The notes beneath the pieces were generated by a model. That model saw only the letters and a list, made by a program, of their open reading frames with translations, made no database searches and was not told the DNA's origin. The translations under genes were made by a program, and so were the position numbers. Below are positions 11,595 through 24,300 of a stretch of DNA of 64,000 nucleotides, piece after piece. Position 1 is the first letter of the stretch, and each line of letters begins with the position of its first letter. The stretch spans positions 186,001 through 250,000 of the forward strand of contig VXCM01000903.1 of assembly GCA_014773175.1 (NCBI GenBank). The letters are read 5' to 3'. Source of the DNA: Lucifuga dentata (lineage: Eukaryota > Chordata > Actinopteri > Ophidiiformes > Bythitidae).

Positions 11595-14500
11595 CTGTGG
11601 AGAGGGAGGAAGAAAAACAAAAAGACAGAGAAAAGATAAGGGGAAAGAGGCAGAGTGTGAAAAGCAAGGAAGGTAGAAAAATAATCAATAGAGAAATGGA
11701 TCAAGGAGAAATAATGGACAAGGGAAAGATGAAGAATGAAAGTTGTGGGAGAGAAGGGGGGAGAGATTAATTTGGTTATTTGTATTGTGTATAATTATCA
11801 TCTTGAGTGATCTTCACAGGCATGTTCTTAGACAAGCCGTAACGTCTGTCATTCCACAAAAGTGTCTGCAGTCTCGATTCAGTTACACCCCTTTCCCTCC
11901 CCAGTCCCGCAGCTAATACATAATAATCCCCTTTCGTTCATCTTCTCCTATTAAGTCCTAGAGCTACAGACAAGTTGAGACCAAGGGCTTTTGATTGCAA
12001 GCCACGAGGAAGCGTCCTTTCCATGTGTTTGGGTGGGCAAAACTAAAAGGTCTCTCACAGTCAGTATTACATGGGCTGTGATGAAAGAGCACATCCGGAT
12101 GTCAAAACCTTAAATAGCCTTTATAGCCAAGTCTGGTTTGAAGTTCTCTTGCAGCTTGTCAGTCACATCAGGCTGTACAGTACATTTGTCATCTTTAGCA
12201 GGTAACTGGCTGCCCTGCTTGCAGTAACGCAGACAAGTGGGCGTTGTAATTCTTGATAGCGCCCAAGGGCTGAACTCTAGATAAAAACATCTGTTGGCCG
12301 CTGGAGAAGCAAAACCCTTTGAATGGGCACTACTACTTATGTCTACCTCGTGTTTTACAGCTCCAATGTGTTGTCACCACAGTGTGTGGCAAAGAACAAC
12401 TGGAAGAACTGCAGTCCTCAGATAAACTCTTTAATTGAAGAAAAGATGACTAGCAATTACTGATAATAGAGAAGCGACTGTGTGACCAAGTTTGATTATG
12501 TTGGTGGCCTACAGCAACACCAGTTCTGTTATATTCCACTGTATTCTCTTTGTGAATCAACAAAATCATATAAGCCATCTAATTTTGCTCAGAGCCAGAA
12601 CAAATGAAGACTTTCATGTGATATCCAGCAACACTGAAAATCTTTTATTATAGTTGTACCCAATGAATTGTGAATACACAAAGTTACTGCAAATTCTTAT
12701 ATTGGGGGCTTTGGGGAGAGTTTAAAAAAGACAGGCAGGTTACAAAGGTTACAATGCTATTCGCTACTTGGCCTAGAAATAGAGCTTGGCCGATGCTAGA
12801 TTTTACGGCTCACACCAAAGAATATTACATTGAAATTAAAAAATAAAAAATAAGGGTCAAGTATACATACAAATGTAGTCTGTAAAACATTTACTGTATT
12901 TTTTTGCAAATCTCTCAAGATATATGCACAGATACTGATATATATGATAAGCTAATATCAGCGAAGCTATTGGTCTTGCTTTGTTTGAGAGAGAAGCTGT
13001 ACTGATGAAAGTACGAGCTAGATGTGCAATTACTGAATTTTTACTACCAGGAAAAAAGACAAATATCTTACATGATACTATGATGGTATACATCAGTCCC
13101 TCTGTAGGGAGTAGCAGAGAAGAGAGGTGAAAGAAGGATAATAAACCTTGATGAAGGCATGGAAGCAGATGGGTCTTCCTCCCTTCAGAAGAAATGACCT
13201 GACTTATGACTAACTGCAACGCTGTAGAACTCACAGTGAGTCTGAGTAACCAATGAGTAAAAAGTTGGCTATGGAGACTCCTTTCAGAATTAATCCATAG
13301 GCGAGGTCATTTCACTGTCAGCAGAAAATAAATTTCCTTCCCATTCCAATAGGGCAATTTGTGGTTATTTAGTTTCTATCCAAGCCATTGAGAAATTTTT
13401 CATCATGAAGGCTCTGTACACATATCATCTTCATGCCTTAGGCTTCTTAAACAAAGTCAATTTATGGTGATTCCAAAGAAATCTAAGATACAGTACTTGA
13501 TGAAACGTTAACTCACTGACCTAATCCATTAATTTCTTCAGTCACTGTTCATAGATCATTACTTACAAAACATAATGATTTTCATTATTCAGAGGAAGCT
13601 TATGACATGACGTGATGATACTACTTGTCTGTTTATGTCTGAAGTTCCAAATCATTGTGCTCTGATGAAATGAGTCTGACTGGTTGAGGTTGGAGTTACT
13701 GGCTATGACTTTGAAAGGCAGACCTAGAACCTAGCTAGCATTCTTGGCCGACCTCTCACCCCCCTCTCCCCCCCCTTCAGAGTTTCCCTGCTCAGTCTCT
13801 CATTCACATACACTGTCTCTGTGTGGACGCCAACCTGCACACAACTCAGCCCTGCGCAACTCAGGCCAAGCCAACCAACCCAGAGCCTCGTCCCTCGCTC
13901 CATTTCCAGTAAGCGCCTCCAGACTGCCGGCCTTGTCTGAGGGCCAACTTTCTGCCATCAGGCCCACTCCTCTCCTACAAACAACCATAAAGAGCCCTCT
14001 GTTCTGGGCGGGAGGGGAGAAGTGAGAAGAAACAGACGCTCCATACACAAAAACACGCTTCCTTTGGACCGCCTCTAAGCAGCACATCGGCAGGTTGGCA
14101 ATGCCTCCTCAGATTAGGGCCTGGGTGCCCCACTTAAGGGTTACCTGGGTAAACTTGCACTGGTGCTTGCTTTCTTTCTTATCAGACTAGGTGATTCAGA
14201 ACTGATCAAAATAATCATACCCTGCTAATTCTGGGAAAGGGTTCCAAGCATTTGGCTAAAGCATAGAAATAAAATGCAATATGATCTAATATAATCTCTT
14301 ATAAAATCCAGAAATGCCTCCTAAACTTTGTGTAAATTCTGTTAAATGCTCTCTGCTACACTTCATAAACCATTTTTTTTCATCAGCATTTTACTTGAAA
14401 CTATATCAAGTAGTATTATTACTATATAAGTAGTTATTTGTTTCTTGGTCTATAGCAAACCACTGTTTCAACACACACAGCTCGAGTTACAGTAAATCAC

Positions 14501-17500
14501 TCAAATGACTGAGTGCATATTGGAGGCCTTGATAATAAGGCAGAATTTACTGCTGTTGCCTGACAGGAGGCTGCAAATAATAGTCTGGCAATAATGTCTG
14601 GCAGGTACGATTATTGAAGCCTTGTCGAACCACCCTTTCCCTGACAAGATGTTACTTGAAGTGTGTGTGTTTTTCCAGAGAGTGCAGTCACAATGGTTGA
14701 ATGAGAAGCTCTTAAAGGGCCTCAGAGAGTCCTGTCTCTGAATCAGGAGCTGTCGTTTAAAGTGACTTCCATCATACCTTAGCACTATGGGTGGCTACTT
14801 TGTTGGAAAAAGACTGGCAGATAGGAATACAGTGCATTTGTCCTGGTAAAGATGACAGCAATAGGAGGCCATTACCAGTAGGCAGATGACATGTTTTCCA
14901 CAAGGTAATTGCTATTTGTCTCTGTGTTCTCTACTGTGATTACACATTCTCTGTTGTTAAAACTCTGCTGTGAGAAAAAGTGATTGGACAGGGTAGAGCT
15001 TGTTGAGCATATGAGTAAGCCTATGAGTAAGTGCATACCAGAGTGCATGTACATTAGATAGCTGGTGGCGGCAGATTTCAGCATAAGTAGAGTTAAAGAA
15101 GACCTGATATTAAGACTGAGTCTTTCCAAGTCTCTTTAACTTTTCAGCCAAAGCAGCATTAAATAGAAAAATATAGTAAAGCAAATCTAGTTGACAAAAC
15201 TCTTTTTAGAAGATCTATCAATTAGATAGGAGAGGTTGCTGCAGGTAAATATACAAAGCAGTCACAGTTTGCTGTGGTGGGGTTGAAGCAGTTTCTGTTT
15301 ATTGCACCTTTAAAACACAAATTTACAAATAGGGCAAAATCAGCATGATATCATTCTGGCCAATAGAGAATAAAAGGAAGAGAAAAGACATACTGTATTA
15401 CACCCATAGATCGACTGAGTTAGAGAGTTTTCAAACCTATAGGCTGTTTGCACTGGCAGACATCAGTTTATGGTGATTTTACATGGCAAGTAGTATTTGC
15501 ACCACGGAGAGCAATCTGCACATCTCTCACCTCTCTGCCTACACTCCCAATGCCCTGCGACGTGGTCAGCGCATGGAACGGGTTCTTGATGTGGTTGTTT
15601 TGGTACGATTATTGTTTTCAAACCTGCCCAAACAAATCAAGGGGAAAAAACTAGGGTCAACCGAGTCAATCAAACCACTTACATATGAAAACACCTTTGA
15701 TGTAGTATATTTCTAAATAAGAAATCGCACAGATCCAAATGCGTAGACGATTTTCATTTTCACTTTGTGTGTTGTTAATTTACAAAGTGTGAATGGGTGA
15801 GCTGTAGTCTTTCTGCAAGTGGTGACAGTTAGAAGATGATCAATCATCGCTGCCCCAAAATGCTGCCCCATGTTCTCTGGTTTTAAGGTGAAATGAGAGA
15901 GAGAGAGCCACTGACTGTGCCAGTGCCAGCCTCAGTGTGCGCTTTCCTGCTCTGTGCCATGTACAGATTCACTATTCAGGCTCTCTTTCTGTCTGTCTGC
16001 CTGCCCGGTTCCCTGACTTCCTCACTGACCAACAAGTTAGTATTTGCCTCTCTGGCATTTTCCCGACTGGCTGAGGGTGGGATGAATTATGATGTGACAC
16101 TCCCTTCTGTACTTCTGGGCAGCCAAGGCGATCAAGATAAATCACCACCCTAACCCACAAGGGACATGCAAAGATCCTGCCTTAGTTGTTTTTGGGGCCC
16201 TCGTCAGGATGCTAAGGATCAGGGCACAACTTGATACTGTACTCTTTGAAAAGCAAAGACTGTCTACAAACGAGGGCCCCAGAAGAACTATGTGAGACGT
16301 TAGGATAATGTACTAAATGAGATGGGATTTTACACAAGGCAGTTATCCATTATTTGGCTCCTTTGATGTTGCATACCATGAAGTCTTTTTGAGTGCAAGG
16401 AAAAATATGTTGAGACCATGTGATAAACTATGACAGTTCAGGCTATTGATTTGCAACATAGCAGTCTTTTGATTGATGAGTCCCTTGTCTTTTCAGCAGC
16501 GCATTCCTGGTTGTAACTCAAGGGAACATCCAAATCCACCCATTAGCCATGACGATCTAGAGCCAGCAACCCGCAGCATAAGATAACAACACGTCTGTCA
16601 AACCCAATGACAACCAATCCGCACACACTAGAGCCCCCNNNNNNNNNNNNNNNNNNNNNNNNNNNNNNNNNNNNNNNNNNNNNNNNNNNNNNNNNNNNNN
16701 NNNNNNNNNNNNNNNNNNNNNNNNNNNNNNNNNNNNNNNNNNNNNNNNNNNNNNNNNNNNNNNNNNNNNNNNNNNNNNNNNNNNNNNNNNNNNNNNNNNC
16801 CCTCCACCCCCATCTCCCCACCCTTCCCATGTTAACCAAACCAAAACAATGAAGAGGAAAAAACTAAACCCGAAATGGCTGATCTGTAAACTCCATTTAA
16901 GCAACACATTCTGAGCTGTGGGGCTCCAGGCCTTGAAGAAGCTGACTGCTGGGACCACATCTGTTTGTATACAGGGGTGGTGTAGGCCACAGCTTTGCCA
17001 CACAAAAACCTTGGGCATATTTCAACTTTTCAGTGCTGCAATTTGCCCCTGACTGCTTCCCATAAGGCATAAATACAGGCTGCGGAATGAGCGGGGGATC
17101 TGTTTTTCTCATCCGTTGCGTTACAGTTGAGGTTCTCAGAAAGGAAGGCTGGATTTCGGATGCTAATTACCTGGTCAAACATGCTGGCACAGTGGCTGGC
17201 TTCCCCAGCTTTGTGGGTTTTCATAGAGGATGCCCGACTACACAATCTGCAGCAAACGGCATATAAATCTAAGTTCTGCTGTCATCCCACGGGAGGCTCT
17301 TGTTAATGTGTTCCAGAGTCAGCTCAGATATGGCATGTTTTCTGTCTGGCATGCTAAGTTCATGAAAGTCAAAGAAACCACAGCTAGCGGGCTGCTAGGT
17401 TTAAACCCTGGATTGTGCATCATGAAATGTGCTTAAGAATGCATATGCAAAGGTGCTAGATGTTTCTTTGGTAATATATATGATGTTCTTTCATGTTGTC

Positions 17501-19373
17501 CTGGAGACATGGTGCTGCTGCATTTATCCAGCATACTTTTTGAAATGAAGACTGTAACTGTAACTTTCCTGCAGAAATTCAAGTTATGGGCATTTGTTCA
17601 TTACGGGGAGCCAATCAACACCATCACTTACTCATTTGCCCTTTTCTTTCTTCTAAATAGTAACAAAATAATCCATGAGATAATGCCAAGCAAATAAAAT
17701 TTTAAATATTTTGCAGTTCAGGTTGACCATACAGCAAAGAATGGAGAGAAACCATAAAGATAAGAGTTTGGAAATGGTATGCGACAAAGGTTGCAGTTAG
17801 ACTTGACCATGTGCTTTTGTACAAATGGTACGTAGTTTAGCCCAGTGCGTTGCCAGAACACTGTTTCCTTGCAGCAAGTACTGTGGGATCTGCATTCTGA
17901 CAGCTCAGACAGAATGACCAGGCGCCTTTATTATGCTACATGCAAACCTTGATGAAGGGGCTCTGTGTGGAGACAGCAAGCTACTAACAAAGTGCTGCCA
18001 CCAGGTGCCCTCCACCGACTCCCTGCTCCATTTTCCTGGGATGACACACAATAATTAGGTGTATTTGGTGCACACTGGCGCAGAGATAGCTAGATCAAGG
18101 TCTTGATGAATTAGTGGGAGCACTCTGTCAGAGTCGCATCACATTAATCAAAACAAACCGAGTGCATCGCGACACTTTTTCCCCTCCCCTTCCCTCGCTT
18201 TGCATGTGATAAATAGCTCTGCCTACACTGTGTATCACCTGATCTTGCTGAATTTAAATGTAACAACACAAGCCTCACAAAACCTTGAGTGATCTCATTC
18301 TTGGTTCCCTTTTCGAACATTTCAGACCATCACAAGAATGCAAAGTTTAAAAAAGCAAAACTTTTTGGTGATGACACACTAGTAGAGAGAACATAAATGT
18401 TTCTTTTTAGGTCAGTTTTTTTTTTTTTTTTTTTTTTAGGCCATTTATTATCACCTATAATTTTTTGATAAATTCAATCGATTAAGATTACTATATGCTA
18501 TAAATTTGCAACTTTTAATATTTCTTTTAACATATATTTCTACTTTAACATCCTTTAAAGTTTGGAAAGAAAATATTATGTTTCCACTTTTCTTAAATGA
18601 AGCATATACTTGTTCCAGCATTGTTTTTCAGTAGCCTTTCTCTCAGCGGAGCTGACAAGAGAGGATGTTTCTTGGCAAAAATCCTCATTTTAGGTGATGC
18701 AAGCAGCAAAGAACTCTCCAAATCCCTCACAGTCAAATGTTAGGACAGTCAGATGTTAGGAGAAGAGATATGAGAGGAAATGTCTGTTGTGCTGCTGCTA
18801 ATGTGGCTTCTCTCTCTCTTCATCTGTCTCTCTCTCTGTGTATCTTGTCTGGCTTTCATGTATTTGTACTTGGCTAAAGAGGGGTTGCCTTTCCAGTGCT
18901 GGTGCTGACAACCAGTGAGGAGTATCTAATTCTCTAAGGGAGAAACCACTAAAGGGTGACAACTGACCTCCACCAAACATTTGCTTCCACACTTGCTTTT
19001 CAGACACTATTTACCCAAGTAAAAATACATGAGTTTAGCCTGTTTCACCCTATTTCCACCCTCAATTACAAATGGTACTGCAACAAAGGAGAATCCCATT
19101 GTTGCTACTGAGTAAATACTCAGTCAAAACAATGTTATGGCACCGTCATAAAGTATTCAGCCTTTTTACCAGTTTTCACTATCAAATACCCAGATTTTGG
19201 TTGTTACAAGAAACAATTTAAACCAATTTTTGCCAGAATTTTATTTATCCACACACCCAAACTTTGTTTCCTTTGAAGCAGTGAAGTTCAGAATTTGTAA
19301 AGAATTACAAAATTTTGAGTGTCTCAATCAAGAATATATTTCAGAATGATGAGTGACATCTGAGGACACTTAC
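11595..19373 (-). other. gli2 intron 3
   Basis: This is a 7.8 kb intron from donor GTAAGT (complement of 19368-19373) to the acceptor at 11595-11596. It contains a 161-base N gap (16639-16799) between C-rich flanks and a T run at about 18418-18437. The segment 17915-18185 looks unusually complex and homeobox-site-rich, so it is a possible enhancer. A stretch near 19130-19190 weakly recalls the end of a Tc1-type element. No exon candidate with GLI homology is visible. Confidence 0.88.
16639..16799. other. Assembly gap (161 N)
   Basis: A run of N is flanked by CCCCC on the left and CCCTCCACCCCC on the right. Polycytosine or a C-rich repeat probably stopped sequencing. It is intronic, so the gli2 frame is not affected. 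Confidence 0.99.
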
Positions 19374-19479
19374 CCGTGTATAGCATGGAGCGGGTGTGGC
19401 TCGTAATGGTATCTCCCCTCGTGGTGTCTCATGTCGATTGGGATCGGTGTGTGAAAAGTTGGGAAGAGGTGGTGGGCAC
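19374..19479 (-). CDS. gli2: gli2 coding exon 3 (residues 39-74)
   Basis: The 106-bp exon contributes two bases of glycine 39, 34 full codons and two bases of glycine 74, so both split codons agree with the neighbouring exons. It reads [20 protein letters not shown] followed by [14 protein letters not shown]. The PIPIDMRH and EGRYHYEPH motifs are hallmarks of GLI2 and GLI3 N-termini. The acceptor is TTCACAG and the donor GTAAGT is near-ideal. The exon is histidine-rich, with 10 of its 34 whole codons coding His. It is separated from exon 2 by 28.9 kb, the largest intron here. Confidence 0.95.
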
Positions 19480-20559
19480 CTGTGAATGTAAAATAGAGAA
19501 CAATGATCAAGTGCAGCTTGTTTCAACTGTGAAGGCTGCAAGAAAGAGAAGAAGGAAGGAGTGAAGGAGAAATAAATGAGAGGAGATGCAAGTTGGGGAG
19601 TTGGAGGTGGTGGTGGTGGAGGGTATAAACTCAAATAGGCTATATGTCTAGAATAAAAGTGGCTGCCTCATTGGAGAGAAAAGCTCTCTAACAAAGTCCT
19701 GACACAGTTGCATGACTTGTTTGTTTTCTCTCAATGTACTGCTTTTCACCAAAAATAAAGTTCTGGTTCTCAAACCAGTTGTGTTTGGTATCTGTGGAAC
19801 CAAAATGCCATCTAGCAAACCAGCTCACAATTTCACCAATTGGTTTTGGAGCCGTTATAGGAACCAACTTTTTTTTGGTTCTGAACCAATTCATTTTTGG
19901 TCAAAATGCTTTCAAAGCTTTCAAATTATGCCAGCAAACCAGAACAGAACCTGTTCCGGTGGAAATGCCCGGACAGTTTATGCAAACCAAATAATTCTAC
20001 ACAAATGGCGTCATGAAACATTATAATTTAGGAGTACTGTATATTATGTGGAAACAGACTCATATCAAGACAGGAATAGTTCTTGACTAATGTTTCGCTT
20101 CATGCCTGCAACTCAGCATGAGATGCAACTGTACTAGTTTACAGTTCCCGTAATCCACCAGTAATTGGAACCTTCTAGACGGTCTGTGGCTTTTGCCCCG
20201 AGAACTGAACGTTCATTAATGGCACACTCGATCCAATAAGACCAAAGCAGGTTTTACACAACAATGAATGCTTTTATGTGACAGACAAAGAATGTACAAA
20301 TCCACCCTTTCCTGCTATAAAAGGTCTGATAGCTCGGAGGAAGCCTCATTAGAGCAACACAGCAAATCTTCATTAATTACTGTCATTACAATGGCTGCTT
20401 AGGAGATATTTTTGTGTTGATTCAACTTTAAAGTTGAGGAGACGAGTTCTAATCACACACAAAGAGTAATTCACGCAAGTCTGACATGTTAAGATTTTTA
20501 AGTGCTTAATACAGAAACATAAACACATAAACTACATAGTGATTTTACTGGTATGATTT

Positions 20560-20561
<2 letters not shown>

Positions 20562-20589
<28 letters not shown>
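20562..20589. repeat. (AG)n microsatellite
   Basis: About fourteen uninterrupted AG units lie in intron 2. Confidence 0.97.
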
Positions 20590-20591
<2 letters not shown>

Positions 20592-21944
20592 ACTATAGCA
20601 AAGAAGTAGGAACAGAAATGGAGAGCAGAAAGATCCAGTTCCTTTGGGTTGATCCCTGGTTGCTTTTAGGATTCTTTAGGTGTGTATGGTTCAGTAAACC
20701 TGAACTGACCTGGGAGCAAAGACCACCAAGGTTAAAGGTCAAAGCTCAGTAAGGACAGATCTTTATCTGTATGTGAGAAGACCAGTGGGACTGAGTGACA
20801 TGGGAAAAATGGACATTTGTGAGTAAAGTCTTTTTACACAAATGTAATCCCAGTATGCCATAAAGAAATGCATTGAGGATATTGTATCTACAGGAAACTA
20901 ATGGAATGGTAAAATACAATTTTACATAAATAATTTGCATGTTATTTTATTGCACCTTACTGTTACTCTTACTGTTTCTAACTACCTCAGCATGGTGAAA
21001 ACAAAGTGTAACAGGACTCTGTGCCTGCAGGCAGTGACAGTACGCTGAACATTGTGTTTAGGTGATGCCAGTTACAAAGGCAGCATTACTGCTACTTAAC
21101 CCCAACTGAGTCTTTTGTTACGATGATTGGGGCAATCATCATCCTGTCGTACCGTCTTGTTCTTTGCAGCTAGTTCTGATGGGATTACATGTGACTGGGT
21201 GAGAAAAGTTTCCCTGAAGGCAGCTTTTTCTGTAAAACAGTTGACCGGTGTGGAATTTGTTGACAGTTTTCCCTTTTCCTTCCATTTTGCGCAGGATTAG
21301 CTTTGTTCTTTAAAATGCTGCATTGTAATTTGTTGCTGGAATCATTTCACAGCAATAAAGTGGGCAAATATCTGAAATTATCTCAAATGACTGGATGTCA
21401 GGTGAAATTAGTCTCATATGCGAAACAGCTCCACTGTGCAAAAAGAATGGAGAAAAATTATCTGCAAAGCCGAAGCGAGTCATAAAAATCTTTCTGTGCC
21501 CCAACGCTCCTTGTCTCCACTCCTCTCTGCACTTAGAGGGCCAAAGGCTCGGTGTTTATATCAAGATCTATCCCGCTGGATCTCAGCCAGTGACCCTCCC
21601 TTGCTTTTGTGTGTGAGAGAGAAGGCCAACTTCAAGTCAATGTGTGTGTTACAAAGCCAAAAGAGGCGCCCAGTAAATGAGTGAGAAGGAGTGAGAGCTG
21701 GGAAAAGGAGTTTGAGCTTTGTTTCACAAGTGGAGCCAGAAGTTCGGGCTTTGTGTGCGAGGTGCCCTCTGTGCGCATGGTCTGGCACATCTCTGGGTTG
21801 ATGGAGCTGGTTGAGAGGATGGCGAGGGCGCGGGTCAACAGTCTAAATGGGAGACGAGACTGACAGAACTTTTGTTAAGATGTATTGGGTGAATTATATT
21901 TCAGTGATAGGAAAATCAAGGAAGTTACATTTTCATCAGTGTTG

Positions 21945-22485
21945 TCTGTCAGCAGGATCTCAAAACCTAACAGATGGATTTTGATGAAATTTTGGAGACA
22001 GGTAGGACTTGGGTAAAGGAGGAGGAGCTCATTAGAATTTGAGGCAGATCTGGATCGGGATACAGATACAGGGATTTATTTTTACTTTCTTTAACATCGC
22101 AAAAAAGGACATTTGTCAACATTTTTGCCAATTTCTCAAAAAACTATGCCATCAGTCTTCATGAGGTGCAATAAAATAAATGGTTATACGGAGGTCAGAT
22201 TTATGGTGTTGATGTACCATGATAAATAAGACTGGGCAGGTGTGACTACCATCAATGTGTTAGTAAGGTGATGTTGATTCAGCAGCATGAAACAGTTTTG
22301 ATTTTTAACAATTGTGGACATAGATCTACAAGAAGATGATTCACAATGAATTTGCATGATTCATCTTTTTTTAGATCTATGATTTCAATAAAATGATACT
22401 GAGCGTCTGGCTTAACACACAAAAAGTGAAGTCAGAGGACTGTTGGGCCTTGGTGGAGGTATGTGCTCTTTGAGTGTCCTGTAGT
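21945..22485 (+). mobile_element. Fish interspersed repeat, class uncertain
   Basis: The segment contains TGGATTTTGATGAAATTTT near its left end, a GATCTGGATCGGGAT block and a GGCCTTGGTGGAGGTATG right end followed by GCTCTTTGAGTG. From general knowledge these phrases recur at the two ends of a very common interspersed repeat in teleost genomes. I cannot name the family. No coding remnant is seen. A 63-nt imperfect hairpin (22319-22381) lies inside it. Confidence 0.5.
22319..22381. repeat. 63-nt imperfect inverted repeat
   Basis: The 25-base arms (22319-22343 and 22357-22381) pair with three mismatches around a 13-base loop. The outer ten bases, CATAGATCTA/TAGATCTATG, are exact. It lies within the 21945-22485 repeat. 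The size resembles a pre-miRNA, but nothing shows expression. Confidence 0.7.
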
Positions 22486-23959
22486 TAAACTGTCAATCTT
22501 TAAGACCCTACTTTGTTGTTTGATCGACTTCATTTTTTGTGCTAAGTGGTCGTTGTCCTGGTGTTTTTGCATTTTTTGTCTTTTCATAGGACTTATCAGT
22601 TTCCACGGGCAGCACTCTTTATTGTTCTTTCATGCATTTGTTCAGCTGGCTAATTAAATTTATGCCTTTTCCTTGGAAATACCAACCCAGTAATCAGCTA
22701 CAGCTTTCATGAACGCCGTGTTGGTTGAGTTGAGTCACTGTATTGTCAATACAAACTGGTGATGGAAAGTGACATGCTATTTTTATAAAAATGTACCAGA
22801 TTATTACTTTGATGAATTTGTTTGAGTTTACAGTGAGGAATGATTTCCAGTCAATTGGTGAAACACAAGCACAAACGTGCTAAAAGAAGCCCTTGAGGCT
22901 GCGCAGGCTGAGCAGGTCCTTCCATCACCCAGGCAACTGCATTGTTTCCTAGGCTACAGGCACGATGCCCGACAGGTACACTGATGGGACGATCCGCACG
23001 CCTCATTTCCTGATTTACCGCCCGTCTGTACCCTTTGGTTGGTTTGGGTTACTCTACCCAGGGTTACTCCACCCTGGAGCTCATATATGGAAAGCATCGG
23101 AGGAGCAGTGCAGAAAATCTTGATACATACAAATGATGAGTCAGGTCTGCTGCAGTTTATAAGTTTTCTGCAGTTGTTCATGAAGAATGCTGTAAGTTAC
23201 CTAAATGCATATAGTATACTAAATACTGTAGTATACTAAAGTTGGGATTACTAAAAGTTGGACAGTAAAAAATTTGTTTGCTAACACAGGTGTGAATGGT
23301 AGAGATGTCAAATTAAATGGCACTCAGCCTGTTATTAAAGATCTGCCAGGTCCCTTTTATCAGCTCCGTTTGCGTGCAGCGGTAAGCTTGTGTGTTACAG
23401 CTGAGCTCTAATAAAGATAAACTGATGTGACTCACAATAGCAAGAGGTCATCAGTGAATCAGAAAGTCGTCACTTCAGGGGCTTTTGTATTGGTCTGATC
23501 TGCTTGAGCCAACTGACAGGAACCCTAAACTGGTGGCTGTTTTCAGTTAACATATCTGCTCTGATCTCTCAATCATAGCATGTTTGTTTAAAGACTCATC
23601 CCTGAACACGTCTTTGCCCCCCCCCCCCCANCCCCAACCCTCATAATGAGGTGGCAAACATCCTGCCAAGCAGGAGGGAGAGCCTCACATCTTCTCCTCC
23701 TTTTTACTTTTCATCCTAAACCCTGGTTTGATCTCTCACTAAAGACAATACCAGGTGTTCTGTGTTAACAAAGGCCACTTTGAGTCTCATGACTGGGAGA
23801 GAGGAGCGGAAAAAGCACTCTGTCTTTATGTCCAGATCAGGACCACGCTGAAGTGGAGAATGGAGTGGGCTCATGTCTTTGAGGAAGTACTCAGTGATAA
23901 TAATAATGCCCTCAGAGGCCAGGCCAGGGATAATTTAAAAAAAAGTCTTTGTCTTGCTT

Positions 23960-23988
23960 TGAGAGAGAGGGTGTGAGAGAGAGAGAGN

Positions 23989-24064
<76 letters not shown>

Positions 24065-24195
24065 AATGAAGAGCAGAGGAGTCAGAGAGGTGGGGGGTGC
24101 TCAATTCAGACAGGAAATTCCAGCAGAAAAAGTTGGCCGAAGTCCTAACATCACAACACCATGCCAACGGCTCTACACAAATGCTCATGCGCCCC

Positions 24196-24228
<33 letters not shown>

Positions 24229-24260
24229 GTGATTCCTTCTGCACNATGCTCATGCGCCCC

Positions 24261-24293
<33 letters not shown>

Positions 24294-24300
24294 GTGATTC
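23960..24300. repeat. Compound GA/GT/CA microsatellite with assembly duplication
   Basis: A GA tract with an N at 23988 runs to about 24031, followed by GT and GA again. Two CA tracts (about 24203-24228 and 24268-24293) sit in exact 64-bp copies on either side of an N at 24245. The second copy may be an assembly artefact. Confidence 0.9.

Noticed and set aside
19130..19190. CATAAAGTATTCAGCC-type sequence recalling a Tc1-type transposon end
   Set aside because: Only about 35 bases are suggestive, and no opposite terminus or TA duplication was found.
19740..19960. Dense GGTTCTGAACC-like palindromic motifs, possibly another family 3 copy
   Set aside because: Motifs are reminiscent of the family 3 interior, but I could not align ordered blocks well enough to call a copy.
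20720..20740. GACCACCAA, close to the GLI-binding consensus GACCACCCA
   Set aside because: One mismatch in a short motif is expected many times in 64 kb; no clustering was seen to support autoregulation.
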